Shown here: positions 28,072 through 37,336 of the stretch, piece after piece
Position numbering within the stretch: position 1 is the first letter of the stretch
Layout of the letters: every line of letters begins with the position of its first letter
Source of the DNA: an uncultured Planctomyces sp.
GTDB lineage: Bacteria; Planctomycetota; Planctomycetia; Planctomycetales; Planctomycetaceae
Assembly (NCBI GenBank): GCA_937904325.1
Contig: CALGTK010000277.1
Span: 1 to 54,160 of the forward strand
DNA: 54,160 nt
Direction of reading: 5' to 3'
Notes under the pieces: model-generated
What the model saw: the letters and a program-made list of their open reading frames with translations, nothing else
Database searches by the model: none
Told to the model about the DNA's origin: nothing
Made by a program: the position numbers and the translations under genes

Positions 28072-29466
28072 ATGTTTGAGATCACTCGTCGCAATGCGTT
28101 GAAATCCGTCTCGTGTGGATTTGGCTATCTTGCTTTTGCGGGGCTTGCTCATGCAACCGCCGAAAAAGATCAGCAGTCTTCGAATCCGTTACTGCCGAAG
28201 CCGCCGCACTTTGAGCCGAAAGCCAAGCGCGTCATCTTCCTCTGTATGCGTGGAGGGCCATCTCATGTTGACACGTTTGATTACAAGCCGTCGCTGAAGA
28301 ATCACGCAGGAAAATCGCCCGGGGATGCGGCGAAGGGGCAGAACTCGCAGAAAGGCCGCAAGCTGCTGCCGTCGCCGTGGGAGTTCAAACCACGCGGTGA
28401 TAGCGGGCTGATGGTCTCGGATCTTTACCCACATCTTGCAGAGCATGCCGACGAGCTGTGTGTCATCAACGGAGCGTGGACGGACATTCCGAACCATCCA
28501 CAGGCGCTGGTTCAGCTTCATACGGGGAACTTCCAGTTTGTCCGACCTTCGATGGGAGCGTGGGCTTTGTACGGGCTGGGGACGGAAAATCAGGATCTGC
28601 CCGGTTTCATCACGATCAAACCACCAGCGCGACTCGGGGGAGCTCAGAACTACGGTGCGGCATTTCTGCCAGCCGTTTACCAGGGAACGCAAGTGGGTGG
28701 CCAGGGCGAATCACTCAGCAAAGTCCAAATCGGGAACATCCAGAACGCTCAGCTTCCCAAAGACGTTCAGCGAAAGCAGATCGACTTCGTGCAGTCGCTC
28801 AATCGAAACCTTGCTGATCGGCAGCCACAGAATTCGCAAATCGACGGTGTCATCGAGTCTTATGAACTTGCGTTCCGTATGCAGTCGGCTGTTCCTCAGG
28901 TCATGGATACTTCCAGCGAGACTTTGCAGACGCATAAGAAGTATGGCATCGGTAAATCGCAGACCGATGACTTCGGCCGAGCCTGTTTGATGGCTCGTCG
29001 TTTTGCCGAGTCAGGCGTGCGGTTTATCGAACTGACTCACGAAGGCTGGGATCAGCACAAAGCTCTGAAGTCAAAGTTAACTTCCAACTGCGGCGCGACA
29101 GACCAGCCAATCGCGGCACTGATCTCCGATCTCAAAGAACGAGACATGCTGAAGGACACACTGATCGTCTGGAGTGGCGAGTTTGGCCGGACCCCCGCCG
29201 TCCGCAATCAAGACGGTCGAGACCACAATGCGACCGGCTACTCAATGTGGATGGCCGGCGGCGGAATTAAAGGCGGCATGAACTACGGAGCGACCGACGA
29301 GTTCGGAATTTCAGCCGTCGACAACAAGTTCCACGTCCACGATTTCCACGCCACAACCCTGCACCTGCTCGGCCTTGACCACATAAAGCTCACCTACCGC
29401 TATGCCGGCCGCGACTTCCGCCTGACTGACGTCTACGGAAACGTTCCGAATGACATTCTTAGCTAG
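28072..29466 (+). CDS. DUF1501 family protein, partner of the DUF1549 protein
   Basis: 464 residues from ATG 28072; the frame is open to 27994 but the extension lies before the twin-arginine signal. That signal reads TRRNALKSVSCGFGYLAF and indicates Tat export. Family blocks are FLCMRGGPSHVDTFDYKP, then WSGEFGRTPAVRNQDGRDHN. Compared with the copy at 2260-3636 this one has the expected genomic partner directly upstream, and the two are almost certainly one operon. No activity is established for the family; the phosphatase/sulfatase-like fold is a prediction from the literature. Confidence 0.93.
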   Translation: MFEITRRNALKSVSCGFGYLAFAGLAHATAEKDQQSSNPLLPKPPHFEPKAKRVIFLCMRGGPSHVDTFDYKPSLKNHAGKSPGDAAKGQNSQKGRKLLPSPWEFKPRGDSGLMVSDLYPHLAEHADELCVINGAWTDIPNHPQALVQLHTGNFQFVRPSMGAWALYGLGTENQDLPGFITIKPPARLGGAQNYGAAFLPAVYQGTQVGGQGESLSKVQIGNIQNAQLPKDVQRKQIDFVQSLNRNLADRQPQNSQIDGVIESYELAFRMQSAVPQVMDTSSETLQTHKKYGIGKSQTDDFGRACLMARRFAESGVRFIELTHEGWDQHKALKSKLTSNCGATDQPIAALISDLKERDMLKDTLIVWSGEFGRTPAVRNQDGRDHNATGYSMWMAGGGIKGGMNYGATDEFGISAVDNKFHVHDFHATTLHLLGLDHIKLTYRYAGRDFRLTDVYGNVPNDILS

Positions 29467-29549
29467 GATTTTATGCTGCCGTAGATAGCCAACGTCAGCG
29501 GTCGTCCGTTTACCATCGACAAGGAACGGTGATGTCATCACGGTCAAAA

Positions 29550-29930
29550 TCAAACTGACGCCGGATCTTTCAACAGAATGTATTTCCGACTTGAGCCTGG
29601 CCGCGAGCCGGAGTTTCCTTGCTGGCGAACTGCTGCCCAGCCGCCGACATTGAGCTGAAGACCGAAAATGATAATCAGAATCATCGAGTCGAAGGCGATA
29701 GCCACAACGAACTGACGCGTGATCGCATCGACGCCGTACAATTAAAAGGTTGTGGCACAAAATGACGCGACAATGTTGTTCAACATCGGGTTAAACACGG
29801 TAACTGCGACAATGCTTAACAGTGCATGCAACGCCCATTACTTCACCCCACCCGAGAAGTGTTCTCGATTGTAAAAATTTGTCCTGAAAGCAATGAACAA
29901 CCTCGTCAGGGATGCTGCACCAAATATTTG
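29550..29930 (-). pseudogene. Possible decayed membrane protein gene
   Basis: The 654-base gap 29467-30120 has no intact gene. On the minus strand, neighbouring frames carry membrane-like pieces: SLTRLFIAF near 29910, then WALHALLSIVAVTVFNPMLN, then (in another frame) VDAITRQFVVAIAFDSMILI. They are separated by stops and frame changes. I cannot name the family. The rest of the gap shows nothing I can assign. Confidence 0.35.
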
Positions 29931-30120
29931 AACTTAGGCTTCAAAAATTCTGCCAGCACCGGCGAGTGTGAAAGAGAGTTCGAAGAGGACTGCAACTGCG
30001 GAAGCGTCGATGAATCTGAAAAATTTGGACGGTCACTTTGTATTCAGTTTGTCCATTCGTAAAAGTTTATAGAGGTGTCTGAAAGCGTAACTTCGATTTT
30101 CAGTGGCAAAATACAGGCGA

Positions 30121-31899
30121 TTACTTCATCCCAAGTTCAGTCTGTGAGACATTTAGCCGCAAATATTCTCTGCCGCCGGAGCGGATGATGATCTGGCCGG
30201 GGAAGAAGCGGTCTTCAAACTGGTCGACGGTGCCGAAGTAGATTTCGCATTCCTCGGCGTCTTCTGTGATCTGGCAGGACATTCCGACAAAAGCGGCCGG
30301 ATTGCGGGCGAAATACCAGCGGGTTTCGACACCGGTCAGCGTGGTGACCAGGACGTCGACCATCTCGCCGGTCAGGTCCAGTGGTTCGCTGCCGAGGTAG
30401 TAGAACTCAGAGAATCCATCGGCCTGTTTCTGCAGCATCAGGCGAAGATGGTGCATCGCGACCAGGAGTCCACCGCTGCCGGGCGGTTCGTCGAGGAAGT
30501 CGGAACTGTCCAATGGTTGGAAGAAGACATCGTTTCGCATCTGCAACCCGAGGCCTTGATCACTAAGCGTCAACGAAAAGTCGTCACCGTCACCGGTCTG
30601 GCCGGTTATTTTCCACAAGCCATTCAGATTTGAAAAATCGCCCCACCGAATCACCAGTGGAAGTAATCGTTTCTGTTCCTGTTCATTGAACCAGTGATTC
30701 GCGAAGCCGGCCTTCTTTACGAACATGTGCTTGTAGGCTTCCGGCGTCGTGTCCTTTCTTTCTTTTGCTGGATTTTCCTTGTGAGGATTCCTGGGCGGGC
30801 TGCCGGGACCCTGTTTTGGCATCATATCGGCTTTTGTATGAACGCCTCGCAGTCGAGCCTTTATCGAATACTTCTGCTCATCTCGACGATACGTTAAAGG
30901 AAGCCGCCAGCCTTTCGGATAGATGCCCAGCACATTCTTGAACTGATTGACGGATCGAACATTGCGACTCGCAAACGACACGATTTCGTCATCAAGCCGT
31001 AAGCCCCGGCGATAAGCCTCTGAAGATTCGAGAATGCTGGAGACGACGACTCGCCCATGGCCGTCGGACGTGACTGTTGCTCCCAGAGTCGCATGATCCA
31101 CGATTCGTCCACTGCGAAGGTGGTCGAGAAAGTGCATGATCTGATTGATCGAAATGGCGTAGCCGGCACCGGAGTTCACCCGCCCGCGTTTTTCAAATGA
31201 ACCTCGCCCATTGATTCCAATCAGTTCGCCTTCGTCGTTGAACAAGGGGCCTCCGGAATTGCCAGGGTTAATCGAAGAGTCGACCTGAATGCAGTCTGCG
31301 TATTCGAGAAACGACCCTGCCGGGTACTGATAGCGATGTACTCCGCTGACGATTCCGTAGGTCACCGTCGGATGAAAATCGGTTGCCAGTAGAAACGGGT
31401 TACCGATGGCGTAAGCCCAGTCTCCGACTTTGACCTTGTCGCTGTCGCCGATTGTCGCAAATGGAAAGTCGTCCCGACCGAGCAGCTTGATCAGTGCGAC
31501 ATCGCCGGTTGGGTCGATGCCGACGATGACCGCGTCGTAGAGGACTCCATCGTTGAGCCCGCACTTCATGAAGTCGCCCGACCCGCTGGTCACATGGAAG
31601 TTGCTGAGTGCGTAACCGTCGGCATTGATGACGACGCCTGATCCACCGCCCTGGCCGCCGTTTCCGAAAATGGCCACTACAGCGGGGGAGATCTTCTTCA
31701 GCACGTTGACGCGTTTTTGCTGAGCTTTCACGACGACGGGCTCGGCTGCGTTCGCAGGTTGGTGAGTCCATCCCGCAAACATTGCCAGCATCGCGACAAC
31801 CAACTGACGCAAAGTCACAGAGCTGCGAAGGTTCGCCAAGGTTTCTAAAGAGTTTTCAGGTAGTGTCGGGCAATGATTAGAGCGACCGGGCGTGTGCAT
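30121..31899 (-). CDS. HtrA/DegP-like secreted trypsin-family protease with PDZ domain
   Basis: 592 residues with a signal peptide (about residues 30-52). The protease triad is complete: His in LSNFHVTSG, Asp in TGDVALIKL, and Ser in NPGNSGGPLFND. A PDZ-like domain follows (LGATVTSDGHGRVVV, then GLRLDDEIVSFASRNV). The last 220 residues are an extra domain absent from ordinary DegP, containing FVKKAGFANHWFNEQEQKR, and I cannot assign it. HtrA proteins act in the periplasm as quality-control proteases. The extra C-terminal domain suggests a more specific target. Confidence 0.9.
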   Translation of the reverse strand: MHTPGRSNHCPTLPENSLETLANLRSSVTLRQLVVAMLAMFAGWTHQPANAAEPVVVKAQQKRVNVLKKISPAVVAIFGNGGQGGGSGVVINADGYALSNFHVTSGSGDFMKCGLNDGVLYDAVIVGIDPTGDVALIKLLGRDDFPFATIGDSDKVKVGDWAYAIGNPFLLATDFHPTVTYGIVSGVHRYQYPAGSFLEYADCIQVDSSINPGNSGGPLFNDEGELIGINGRGSFEKRGRVNSGAGYAISINQIMHFLDHLRSGRIVDHATLGATVTSDGHGRVVVSSILESSEAYRRGLRLDDEIVSFASRNVRSVNQFKNVLGIYPKGWRLPLTYRRDEQKYSIKARLRGVHTKADMMPKQGPGSPPRNPHKENPAKERKDTTPEAYKHMFVKKAGFANHWFNEQEQKRLLPLVIRWGDFSNLNGLWKITGQTGDGDDFSLTLSDQGLGLQMRNDVFFQPLDSSDFLDEPPGSGGLLVAMHHLRLMLQKQADGFSEFYYLGSEPLDLTGEMVDVLVTTLTGVETRWYFARNPAAFVGMSCQITEDAEECEIYFGTVDQFEDRFFPGQIIIRSGGREYLRLNVSQTELGMK

Positions 31900-32009
31900 T
31901 ATGAAACTCGTGATCGAGTAAGATTGAGTTCTCAGGTCCGCCTCGGAGTTTCAGTGAGAGCTCCAAAGATACGGCATTTTGTCTTTGCGCTTCTTCGCGT
32001 CAGATATCT

Positions 32010-33173
32010 CTACTTTAATAGTCGAGCTTCGGCCAGAACGAGATGGTCGCCAATATCACTTTCGACTTTTCCGTAGTCGACGAGAATTTCTAGAACAAAC
32101 TTACCTGAGACATCCAGGTCCACTTCAAAAGGTGACTCGTCCTGAGGGGAGACGTTCTGCGTGAGTAAGCGTTCGCCATCGGCCGATATTTCAACGTGGA
32201 CGTCGCCAGCGTAGCCGTGCTGAATTCCCATGAGAGACACAAACCGGCTGTGGTTGCCATTCAGGCGGTATTGCACAGTGGTTTTTGATCTGAGGCAGAC
32301 GCCGCGAGCAAATGTCTGATTGCCAAGTTGAAGTTCGTCGCCCCAAACATCCTGATCATTTTTGAGCGGTGCCGCAGGATCGATGAATCGAAACTCATGT
32401 TTAAGGTCTCGCGGTTTAAGCGATGACAGCCAGGTCAGTTTATCAGCGCTGAAGTCGAAAAATCGAACGCTTTGTGTCGGTACGACAATCTTCGGCCCGG
32501 CGGTCAGTTGCAACGTGAATTTGGTTCCCTGGCTTACAACGGAACGGACGGCTAATCGGTCACCGCTGACGAGTTCAACGATGCCAGCCGTTTTTGATTC
32601 TTCCGACTGGCGTTGTCGCAGAATGACTCCGAAAATCCTGGCTCGTGGCACAGGGACGGTATCCCCGTCAAGCAACAGAAAGACGTGCGTATCGTTGATT
32701 TGGCTGACAACACCTGGAACAAAATCCAGCTTGTCCTGTTTGCGAAGGACGAGCCAGTCTTCGCGTCGTTCCCGTTCGAGGAGTTTTGCCCACTGGTCAT
32801 CCAGGCTGCTGGGCGATTCGGCGAGCCGAATGTTCCCAATGGCCTCGCGAGGGATAGTCAAAGCTTCCATTGCTGCTGCGGCGATGGTCACTTTGTCGCC
32901 TTCAAGAGTGACTGAAGACGTACCGATGCGAGAGCCGTCGGTCAGAACGGTTCTATGAGGTGGTTTGGGAACTGGCTCGCCTTTGGTCTGCAGCTTTGCC
33001 TCAAGAATGCTCGACATGGCGACTTCGATTGGCTTTCCGCCGGCGACGATTTTCCAGGAAGTTCCGTCGGCCGACGTCAGACTTCCGACATGTCGTGTAC
33101 CGTCGATGGTCGAGATTTCGACCTGAGGAGCGTCTACGATCGCCAGAAGCAACACCACTACAGATGCCGTCAT
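32010..33173 (-). CDS. NPCBM/NEW2 domain secreted protein
   Basis: 387 residues from ATG 33173 (AGGA nine bases upstream; a TTG at 33176 is also open). A short signal peptide is present (VVVLLLAIVDAPQVE). The N-terminal half is beta-rich, with two segments resembling the SH3-like domains found in such proteins (STIDGTRHVGSL and DKLDFVPGVVSQI). The last 130 residues form the NPCBM domain: GNQTFARGVCLRSKTTVQY and IQHGYAGDVHVEISADGER. NPCBM domains bind carbohydrate in other bacteria. Its start lies 40 bases after the stop of the upstream TPR-like gene, so the two are one operon. Confidence 0.87.
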   Translation of the reverse strand: MTASVVVLLLAIVDAPQVEISTIDGTRHVGSLTSADGTSWKIVAGGKPIEVAMSSILEAKLQTKGEPVPKPPHRTVLTDGSRIGTSSVTLEGDKVTIAAAAMEALTIPREAIGNIRLAESPSSLDDQWAKLLERERREDWLVLRKQDKLDFVPGVVSQINDTHVFLLLDGDTVPVPRARIFGVILRQRQSEESKTAGIVELVSGDRLAVRSVVSQGTKFTLQLTAGPKIVVPTQSVRFFDFSADKLTWLSSLKPRDLKHEFRFIDPAAPLKNDQDVWGDELQLGNQTFARGVCLRSKTTVQYRLNGNHSRFVSLMGIQHGYAGDVHVEISADGERLLTQNVSPQDESPFEVDLDVSGKFVLEILVDYGKVESDIGDHLVLAEARLLK

Positions 33174-33212
33174 CAATTCAGTCCTTGAGTATGTTCGCGT
33201 TTGCGTGAGCGG

Positions 33213-34253
33213 CTATCGCGAGCGGGTTTCCTGTCTTGCTGCGAGTTTGCGAAGATATTGCTCGATCGCATTGCGGTAGTGTGGAGGAAGTTCACGGTCG
33301 ATCAGATTTCGCGCCTTTGTCTGTTGTTTAGGCGGCAAGGCACCCCAACCGGCCTTTCTCCCGATATCTCGTTCGTCGACTTCACCCGGCGCTGTCGATC
33401 CTTTGATGATGCTGTCCGGCGCGCCCTGCGGTGCACCTTGACCGTTGCCGCTCTGACTTTGGGATTGCTGCTGTTGTTCTTCGAGTTTCTTGATCAGCTC
33501 GTCCAGGCGTGAAACGATTTCTTCTTCTGTCTTCTGAACTTTAGCACCGCCTCGACCAAGTTTCAGACGTCGTTCAACGTCGGACATCATCCTCGACACT
33601 TCGTCGAGCGATTTTTCCTTGAGTTTCTCAAGGTCGGACTTCATGAGGTCTGCAACGGTCGAATAACGAACAGGAACGTCGGAAGTGTTCTCAAGGAGCT
33701 GCTTCAGAGTAGCTAAGCCTGCTTTCGCTTTGAGAAGGCGATGCTGGCACACGGCCTTGTGGAAAAAGTACGAAGCCGGGTCGATCAGTTGTTGTGGCTT
33801 CGTTTTCTCAAAGAGCGTGAGGGCTTCGTCAAAGAACTCTGCCTGAGTCAAAAATGTGCCAGCGTAAGCCTGCAGATTACTGGTGAAGAAGTCGCTGTTA
33901 GCGTCAGATTCCAGTATCGGCGAAGTTGGTGCAGCCACGATTCCAAATTGACATCGCTTGACGAGTTCGGCGACGGCGGGTTTGGCGAGACTGAATGTTC
34001 GAATTGTGAGTTTGTGAAGTTCTGCCGGGCGTTTCTGACTTTCGTCTGGTGCCCAAAGCTTTCCGATCGTGTCGATCAATGCTCGATCTTTCAGTCCTTG
34101 ACCAGCAGCCCAGTCAAGTGAATGTGATCGAGCCTTCTCAGATGACATCGGCGCAAACAGTTCATCGTCGGCTGCAACAAGCGGATTCGGTTCCGTCATC
34201 GCCAAGCCAGGGCCCAGAACGATAAGCACTACAGAAAGGAGGCGTGTCAACAC
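33213..34253 (-). CDS. Secreted helical-repeat protein of unknown function
   Basis: 346 residues from GTG 34253, with GGAG upstream. A signal peptide covers about residues 1-22. The middle is helical and TPR-like (LTLFEKTKPQQLIDPASYFFHKAVCQHRL is close to two repeats in length). Near residue 255 a coiled-coil segment passes into a Gln/Ser-rich linker (EEQQQQSQSQSGNG), and the C-terminal 60 residues contain GWGALPPKQQTKARNLIDRE. I do not recognise a named family. It is first in an operon with the NPCBM protein gene. Confidence 0.78.
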   Translation of the reverse strand: MLTRLLSVVLIVLGPGLAMTEPNPLVAADDELFAPMSSEKARSHSLDWAAGQGLKDRALIDTIGKLWAPDESQKRPAELHKLTIRTFSLAKPAVAELVKRCQFGIVAAPTSPILESDANSDFFTSNLQAYAGTFLTQAEFFDEALTLFEKTKPQQLIDPASYFFHKAVCQHRLLKAKAGLATLKQLLENTSDVPVRYSTVADLMKSDLEKLKEKSLDEVSRMMSDVERRLKLGRGGAKVQKTEEEIVSRLDELIKKLEEQQQQSQSQSGNGQGAPQGAPDSIIKGSTAPGEVDERDIGRKAGWGALPPKQQTKARNLIDRELPPHYRNAIEQYLRKLAARQETRSR

Positions 34254-34394
34254 GGCGGTCTCCAGGATTACGGTCGCCGACTCTCCGGCCGGCCAGTCTG
34301 TAAAGCGAAAAGCGAATGATCCAGTGTAATGCCTTAACGGTTGCCTGGGGGAGGCCGAAGATCGAATTACCTCGCCCCGCGGAAATCGCTGGCG

Positions 34395-35360
34395 TCAGAG
34401 TGCGAGCTGTGACCGCAGTGGATCGCTTGCCAGGAACTCCTCGACCTCATTTCGAGTCGGCAGGGAAGGTATCGCTCCTTGCTGTGTTACTGACAAAGCT
34501 GCAGCCGCCATCGCGAACCGAGTTGCTTCGAGCAGTATTTTGCCTTCAGCCAGTCCGGTTGCCAAAGCCCCGTTGAAGCAATCTCCGGCTCCCGTTGCGT
34601 CGACCGCGTCGACAGCGAAAGCTGGAGTTAGACAAACGTCGCTCGAGTCGTCTTTCAGGATGCAGCCCTTGTCTCCTCGAGTAATGATGATCCGCCCGCT
34701 GCCTCGTTGTTGAAGCTGCTCGCACCAGATGCAGGCATCTTCGAGGTCCTTTATCTCATCCCAGCCGCTCAGCAACGTTGCCTCGGATTCGTTTGGAGTC
34801 AGAACGTCGACCAATTGCAGCACTTCGCGGTCGCATGCTTCCTCGTTCGCGGGTGCCGGATTCAAAATCGTAGTAAGGCCAGCAGCTTTCGCACGTTTCA
34901 GTCCGGCGATGACAGTTTCGATTGGCGATTCCAGGCAGGCGACGAACACGCTGGCTTCGGAAAAGAAGTCATCATCGATGCGGGCGACGTCGTCGGGCGA
35001 TAACGCAGAGTTTGCTCCGGACGCGACGCTGATCTGATTTTCGCCGCGTTCGTCAACCATGATCAGGGCAACGCCTGTTGCATGATCATGCACCATGCGA
35101 ATGTGCTGCGTGGCGATGTTCTCTTTGCGGAGTTCGCGGATGGCCCCTTTGCCGAAGTCGTCGTTGCCGACCGCTGCGATGAACCCAACCGGCAGTCCCG
35201 AAGTCCGCGCGGCAGACACGGCCTGATTCGCCCCCTTGCCACCGCTGGCCTTGTAGAAGCGTCCGCCGATAACGGTCTCGCCTGTTCCCGGAAGTTGAGG
35301 AGAGCTGATAACCAGGTCGGTATTGACCGAGCCAAGCACGATAATCTTTGGATGAGGCAC
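34395..35360 (-). CDS. rbsK: Ribokinase
   Basis: 321 residues from GTG 35360, of the PfkB carbohydrate kinase family. The N-terminal signature is VLGSVNTDLVISSPQLPGTG followed by GGKGANQAVSAAR. The C-terminal signature DATGAGDCFNGALATGL holds the catalytic Asp in GAGD. It phosphorylates ribose to ribose-5-phosphate. The match to RbsK is strong in both signatures, although other sugars are possible within PfkB. No ribose transporter or repressor is adjacent. It lies about 140 bases upstream of the minus-strand TPR-like gene and is probably transcribed separately. Confidence 0.92.
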   Translation of the reverse strand: MPHPKIIVLGSVNTDLVISSPQLPGTGETVIGGRFYKASGGKGANQAVSAARTSGLPVGFIAAVGNDDFGKGAIRELRKENIATQHIRMVHDHATGVALIMVDERGENQISVASGANSALSPDDVARIDDDFFSEASVFVACLESPIETVIAGLKRAKAAGLTTILNPAPANEEACDREVLQLVDVLTPNESEATLLSGWDEIKDLEDACIWCEQLQQRGSGRIIITRGDKGCILKDDSSDVCLTPAFAVDAVDATGAGDCFNGALATGLAEGKILLEATRFAMAAAALSVTQQGAIPSLPTRNEVEEFLASDPLRSQLAL

Positions 35361-35483
35361 GCCGGGATTCCGGATTCAAAAGTTCGGCAGTTTCGCGAGC
35401 ATAAACACACATTAATAAATGTTCGTCGAATTGTCGCGCGAACTCTCGCGGAGCGAAAGCGTTTACCGGTTCGATCAATGCAG

Positions 35484-35515
35484 AAAGCCCGACCTCCCGG
35501 TAGAGGTCAGGCTTT
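35484..35515 (-). terminator. Hairpin terminator after the Flp pilin gene
   Basis: A 13-base inverted repeat AAAGCCCGACCTC (35484-35496) and GAGGTCAGGCTTT (35503-35515) with one mismatch and a six-base loop. Read on the minus strand a short T-rich stretch follows. It lies about 120 bases after the flp stop. Confidence 0.6.
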
Positions 35516-35633
35516 GAATTGCTTTGGGGGCGAGGCAATATTTTTCGTGTTCGGAGCTGTGGACACAAGCGTCGAATCAGACGAAGCGTAGTCAGATTTC
35601 TGACACCGGAGAAACTCAAGCTCACGTTGAATG

Positions 35634-35810
35634 TTACTTTTCGATTTCTGTTAACGAGTCTGAGTAAAGCTCGTGAGTTGTTGCTCCGAGTCCTACGATC
35701 GCCGCAAAGCAGACGAGAAAAATAAAGGCCATCATGACGCAGTATTCGACCGACGTCGGGCCATCGTCTGATTTCAGAAACTTCTTCACACTGTTCAGTA
35801 ACTGTCTCAT
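35634..35810 (-). CDS. Flp family type IVb pilin
   Basis: 58 residues from ATG 35810 to TAA 35634, below the usual length cut-off for open frames. It has the exact Flp pilin shape: short basic leader (MRQLLNSVKKFLKS), the processing region DDGPTSVEYCVMMAF with the conserved Glu after the cleavage site, a single hydrophobic helix (FIFLVCFAAIVGLG), and a short charged tail. AGGA lies eight bases upstream. Flp pilins are the major subunit of Tad pili, matching the TadE and TadG-like genes 18 kb away. No Tad assembly gene is adjacent. Confidence 0.85.
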   Translation of the reverse strand: MRQLLNSVKKFLKSDDGPTSVEYCVMMAFIFLVCFAAIVGLGATTHELYSDSLTEIEK

Positions 35811-35978
35811 GTCAGAGTCCTGTGGTCGACCTCAGGCCGAGGGAATCGTCGCTCATGCGAAACGTTTTGGATTTCAAAGCTAGTTGGGACAGTACACCGT
35901 GTCTCATAAAGAGACACGGGCGACGCCGGGTTACCGCAATACTAGGTCCAGCTTTGAGGCAGTGAGGCATTTGGATGT

Positions 35979-36355
35979 TTAGATTCTGTCTATTTGTTCG
36001 GAGATGTCGTCGGTATTGAAGACCTTGGCGCAAACTCGCCAACGTGCATGTTTGGCAGGTTGTTCGAACTTCTCCGTCGTGTGCACAAAACGCCTCGCGT
36101 ATCGCGCGTTAAAGTCGGCCTGAATTGCCAGACCGTCATTCCCGGCAACGATCAAGAAGCCGTCGTCAGCTGCCGCGAGCTTCCCAGCAGGATCGTAGAA
36201 TTCTGAATTTCGTGGTTGATGCGATCGTACGGGTTGTCGGCTTCAGCTTGAAACATGTCCGGTCGATATCGAATTAAGTGCAGAGCTTCGTTTACCGGGG
36301 CACATTCCCGGGTCCTTAATGCGCAGCCTGAAGACTCAACAGCAGGACGCTAGAT
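35979..36355 (-). pseudogene. Frameshifted coding remnant of unknown family
   Basis: Two minus-strand frames read like one broken protein. From about 36355 to 36140: RECAPVNEALHLIRYRPDMF, then QAEADNPYDRINHEIQNSTI, then a stop. From about 36140 a second frame gives GFLIVAGNDGLAIQADFNAR, then ARRFVHTTEKFEQPAKHARW and VCAKVFNTDDISEQI, ending at TAA 35979-35981. A single-base slip would join them. The downstream part has no ATG, so it is not an independent gene. I cannot name the family. The remaining bases between flp and the histidine kinase (35811-35978 and 36356-36361) hold nothing else. Confidence 0.5.
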
Positions 36356-36361
36356 TTTCAA

Positions 36362-37159
36362 ATGGACGTACCAATGTCATCACATGACGAATTATCACAA
36401 CAGGTCGAGGTGCAGCAGCAGCAGATCGAGGATCTGCAGACACAACTGGTGCGGGCTCAGAAGATGAGTTCTGTCGGCGAGATGGCTGCGTCGATCACGC
36501 ATGAGTTCAATAATATTCTCACGACGACCATCAACTACGCGAAGATGGGGCTGCGTCACAAGAATGACGCGACTCGCGAAAAAGCCTTCAATCGCATCCT
36601 CTCAGCCGGCCAGAGAGCTGCTCGAATCACGACAGGAATGCTGGGGTATGCTCGTTCGACCGGTGTCCGCAAGGAAGAAATTGATTTATCGCAAATTGTC
36701 TCTGACGTTCTGATTCTTTGCGAAAAAGATCTACAGATGAATCGAGTCAAACTTCAGACGGACATTCTGGGTCACCCGGTCTGCGAAGTGAACATTTCCC
36801 ATCTTCAGCAGGTGCTGCTCAACCTGATCGTCAACGCCAGGCAAGCGATGGACGGCGGTGGCATGCTTTTTGTAACCGTTCGGTCGAGCAAAGACGGAAG
36901 CATGGGTGAGTTGGAAGTTCGTGACACCGGCGCGGGAATTCCGTCAGAAGAACTGCCCAAAATCTTCAAACCGTTTTTCACGACGAAAGAAGCCGACAAC
37001 AACGGCCAGGGCGGAACGGGCCTGGGATTAGCCTTCTGCCGGGAGGTCATCGAGGCGCACAAAGGAAAAATGCGAGTTGCCAGCAAGGTCGGACAGGGGA
37101 CGTCTTTCACTCTGATGCTGCCCGTCGCCGCTGCAGCAGAAAGCCGAAAATCGGCCTGA
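36362..37159 (+). CDS. Cytoplasmic sensor histidine kinase without a sensing domain
   Basis: 265 residues from ATG 36362; an ATG four codons later is possible. A short Gln-rich coiled coil (about 10-35) leads into the H-box SITHEFNNILTT with the phosphorylated His. The N-box is LLNLIVNARQAMD and the G boxes are VRDTGAGIPSEELPKIF and GQGGTGLGLAFCREV. There is no transmembrane segment or PAS domain, so signals must arrive through a partner protein. No response regulator gene is adjacent, making it an orphan. A strong terminator at 37235-37267 ends the transcript. Confidence 0.92.
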   Translation: MDVPMSSHDELSQQVEVQQQQIEDLQTQLVRAQKMSSVGEMAASITHEFNNILTTTINYAKMGLRHKNDATREKAFNRILSAGQRAARITTGMLGYARSTGVRKEEIDLSQIVSDVLILCEKDLQMNRVKLQTDILGHPVCEVNISHLQQVLLNLIVNARQAMDGGGMLFVTVRSSKDGSMGELEVRDTGAGIPSEELPKIFKPFFTTKEADNNGQGGTGLGLAFCREVIEAHKGKMRVASKVGQGTSFTLMLPVAAAAESRKSA

Positions 37160-37234
37160 TACGTAGACCTCGCTGAGGAAACCTGGCTGAGACGGTCGAG
37201 AAGTTTCGATGCGGTCTGGTAAACTTTCAAGCGA

Positions 37235-37267
37235 AGCCTGTGGCTTTTTAAGCTGCGGGCTTTTTTT
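37235..37267 (+). terminator. Rho-independent terminator after the histidine kinase
   Basis: A 12-base stem with three G-U pairs (AGCCTGTGGCTT at 37235-37246, AAGCTGCGGGCT at 37250-37261), a TTT loop and a run of seven T ending at 37267. It closes the histidine kinase transcript before the MFS gene. Confidence 0.85.
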
Positions 37268-37336
37268 ATTTAGGGACGCGTTGCCGGAGTCTGTCCGTCA
37301 CTTGTTTCGCACCAGCCATTAACAAAGCCTCTCACC

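Noticed and set aside
32362-32958. 198-residue plus-strand frame over the NPCBM protein gene
   Set aside because: Ser/Arg-rich composition, no start site, and the opposite strand has a signal peptide and NPCBM motifs.
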